A DNA stretch of 5,669 nucleotides from an uncultured Collinsella sp. (GTDB lineage: Bacteria > Actinomycetota > Coriobacteriia > Coriobacteriales > Coriobacteriaceae). The notes beneath the pieces were generated by a model. The model saw nothing but the letters and a program-made list of their open reading frames with translations, made no database searches and was not told where the DNA came from. A program made the position numbers and the translations under genes. Of the stretch, positions 5,637 to 5,669 are shown one piece after another (within the stretch, counting starts at the first letter, position 1; the number at the start of each line of letters is the position of its first letter). The stretch spans positions 1-5,669 of the forward strand of contig CABUDJ010000094.1 in NCBI GenBank assembly GCA_902490325.1. Reading direction: 5' to 3'.

Positions 5637-5669
5637 CTATTCGTCGGCGGGCGCATCGCCTCGAACGGG
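5637..5669 (-). CDS. Possible C-terminal end of a convergent gene (partial)
   Basis: On the minus strand an open frame enters from the window edge and ends in TAG after ten codons, reading PVRGDAPADE. The acidic, alanine/proline-rich tail and GC-ending codons look like a real protein end in this genome, but ten codons prove little. The gap to the permease stop is only 11 bases and holds no terminator, which counts against it. The function cannot be told. Confidence 0.25.
   Translation of the reverse strand, partial: PVRGDAPADE

Noticed and set aside
5641..5669. Terminator after the permease
   Set aside because: Only a weak 4-bp GGCG/CGCC pairing and no T-run are visible before the window ends.

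Overview
The window looks like an ordinary chromosomal stretch from a GC-rich bacterium. Coding GC is high with strongly G/C-ending codons, and the gene-free stretches are AT-rich. Gene content and protein style suggest a gut actinobacterium of the class Coriobacteriia (Collinsella or a relative). That placement rests on general resemblance, not on a marker gene. I see no rRNA, tRNA, CRISPR array, insertion sequence or phage gene.

Layout. (1) Positions 2-2431, minus strand: a large (809 aa) U32-family protein resembling the RlhA/TrhP RNA-hydroxylation enzymes. It carries the U32 signature, a DUF3656-like middle and a second cysteine cluster near the C-terminus. (2) 2432-2731: a 300-bp divergent spacer with a weak promoter for the U32 gene, a small palindrome and an imperfect AT-rich direct repeat. 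(3) 2732-3109, plus: a complete RidA enamine/imine deaminase, preceded by a strong ribosome binding site. (4) 3140-3177: a strong bidirectional terminator between convergent genes. (5) 3222-3878, minus: a YheO-type PAS plus helix-turn-helix regulator starting at GTG. (6) 3879-4230: a 352-bp AT-rich divergent spacer packed with likely control sequences: two copies of a 15-bp element in inverted orientation, an overlapping palindrome, a promoter and a Fur-box-like sequence on that promoter. (7) 4231-5625, plus: an NCS2-family nucleobase permease. (8) 5637-5669, minus: possibly the last ten codons of a convergent gene.

How the genes may work together. The regulator and permease are divergent across a motif-rich spacer, so the simplest reading is that the PAS regulator senses a metabolite, perhaps a purine-like one, and controls the permease. 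The Fur-like site suggests added metal control. RidA faces the regulator and may be only a neighbour.

The points most worth a second look are these: the permease has glutamine at all three positions where characterised NCS2 transporters use Glu or Asp for coupling or substrate binding; the Fur-like box overlaps the permease promoter; the 15-bp inverted element pair; and a possible frame disturbance at the extreme C-terminus of the U32 protein.
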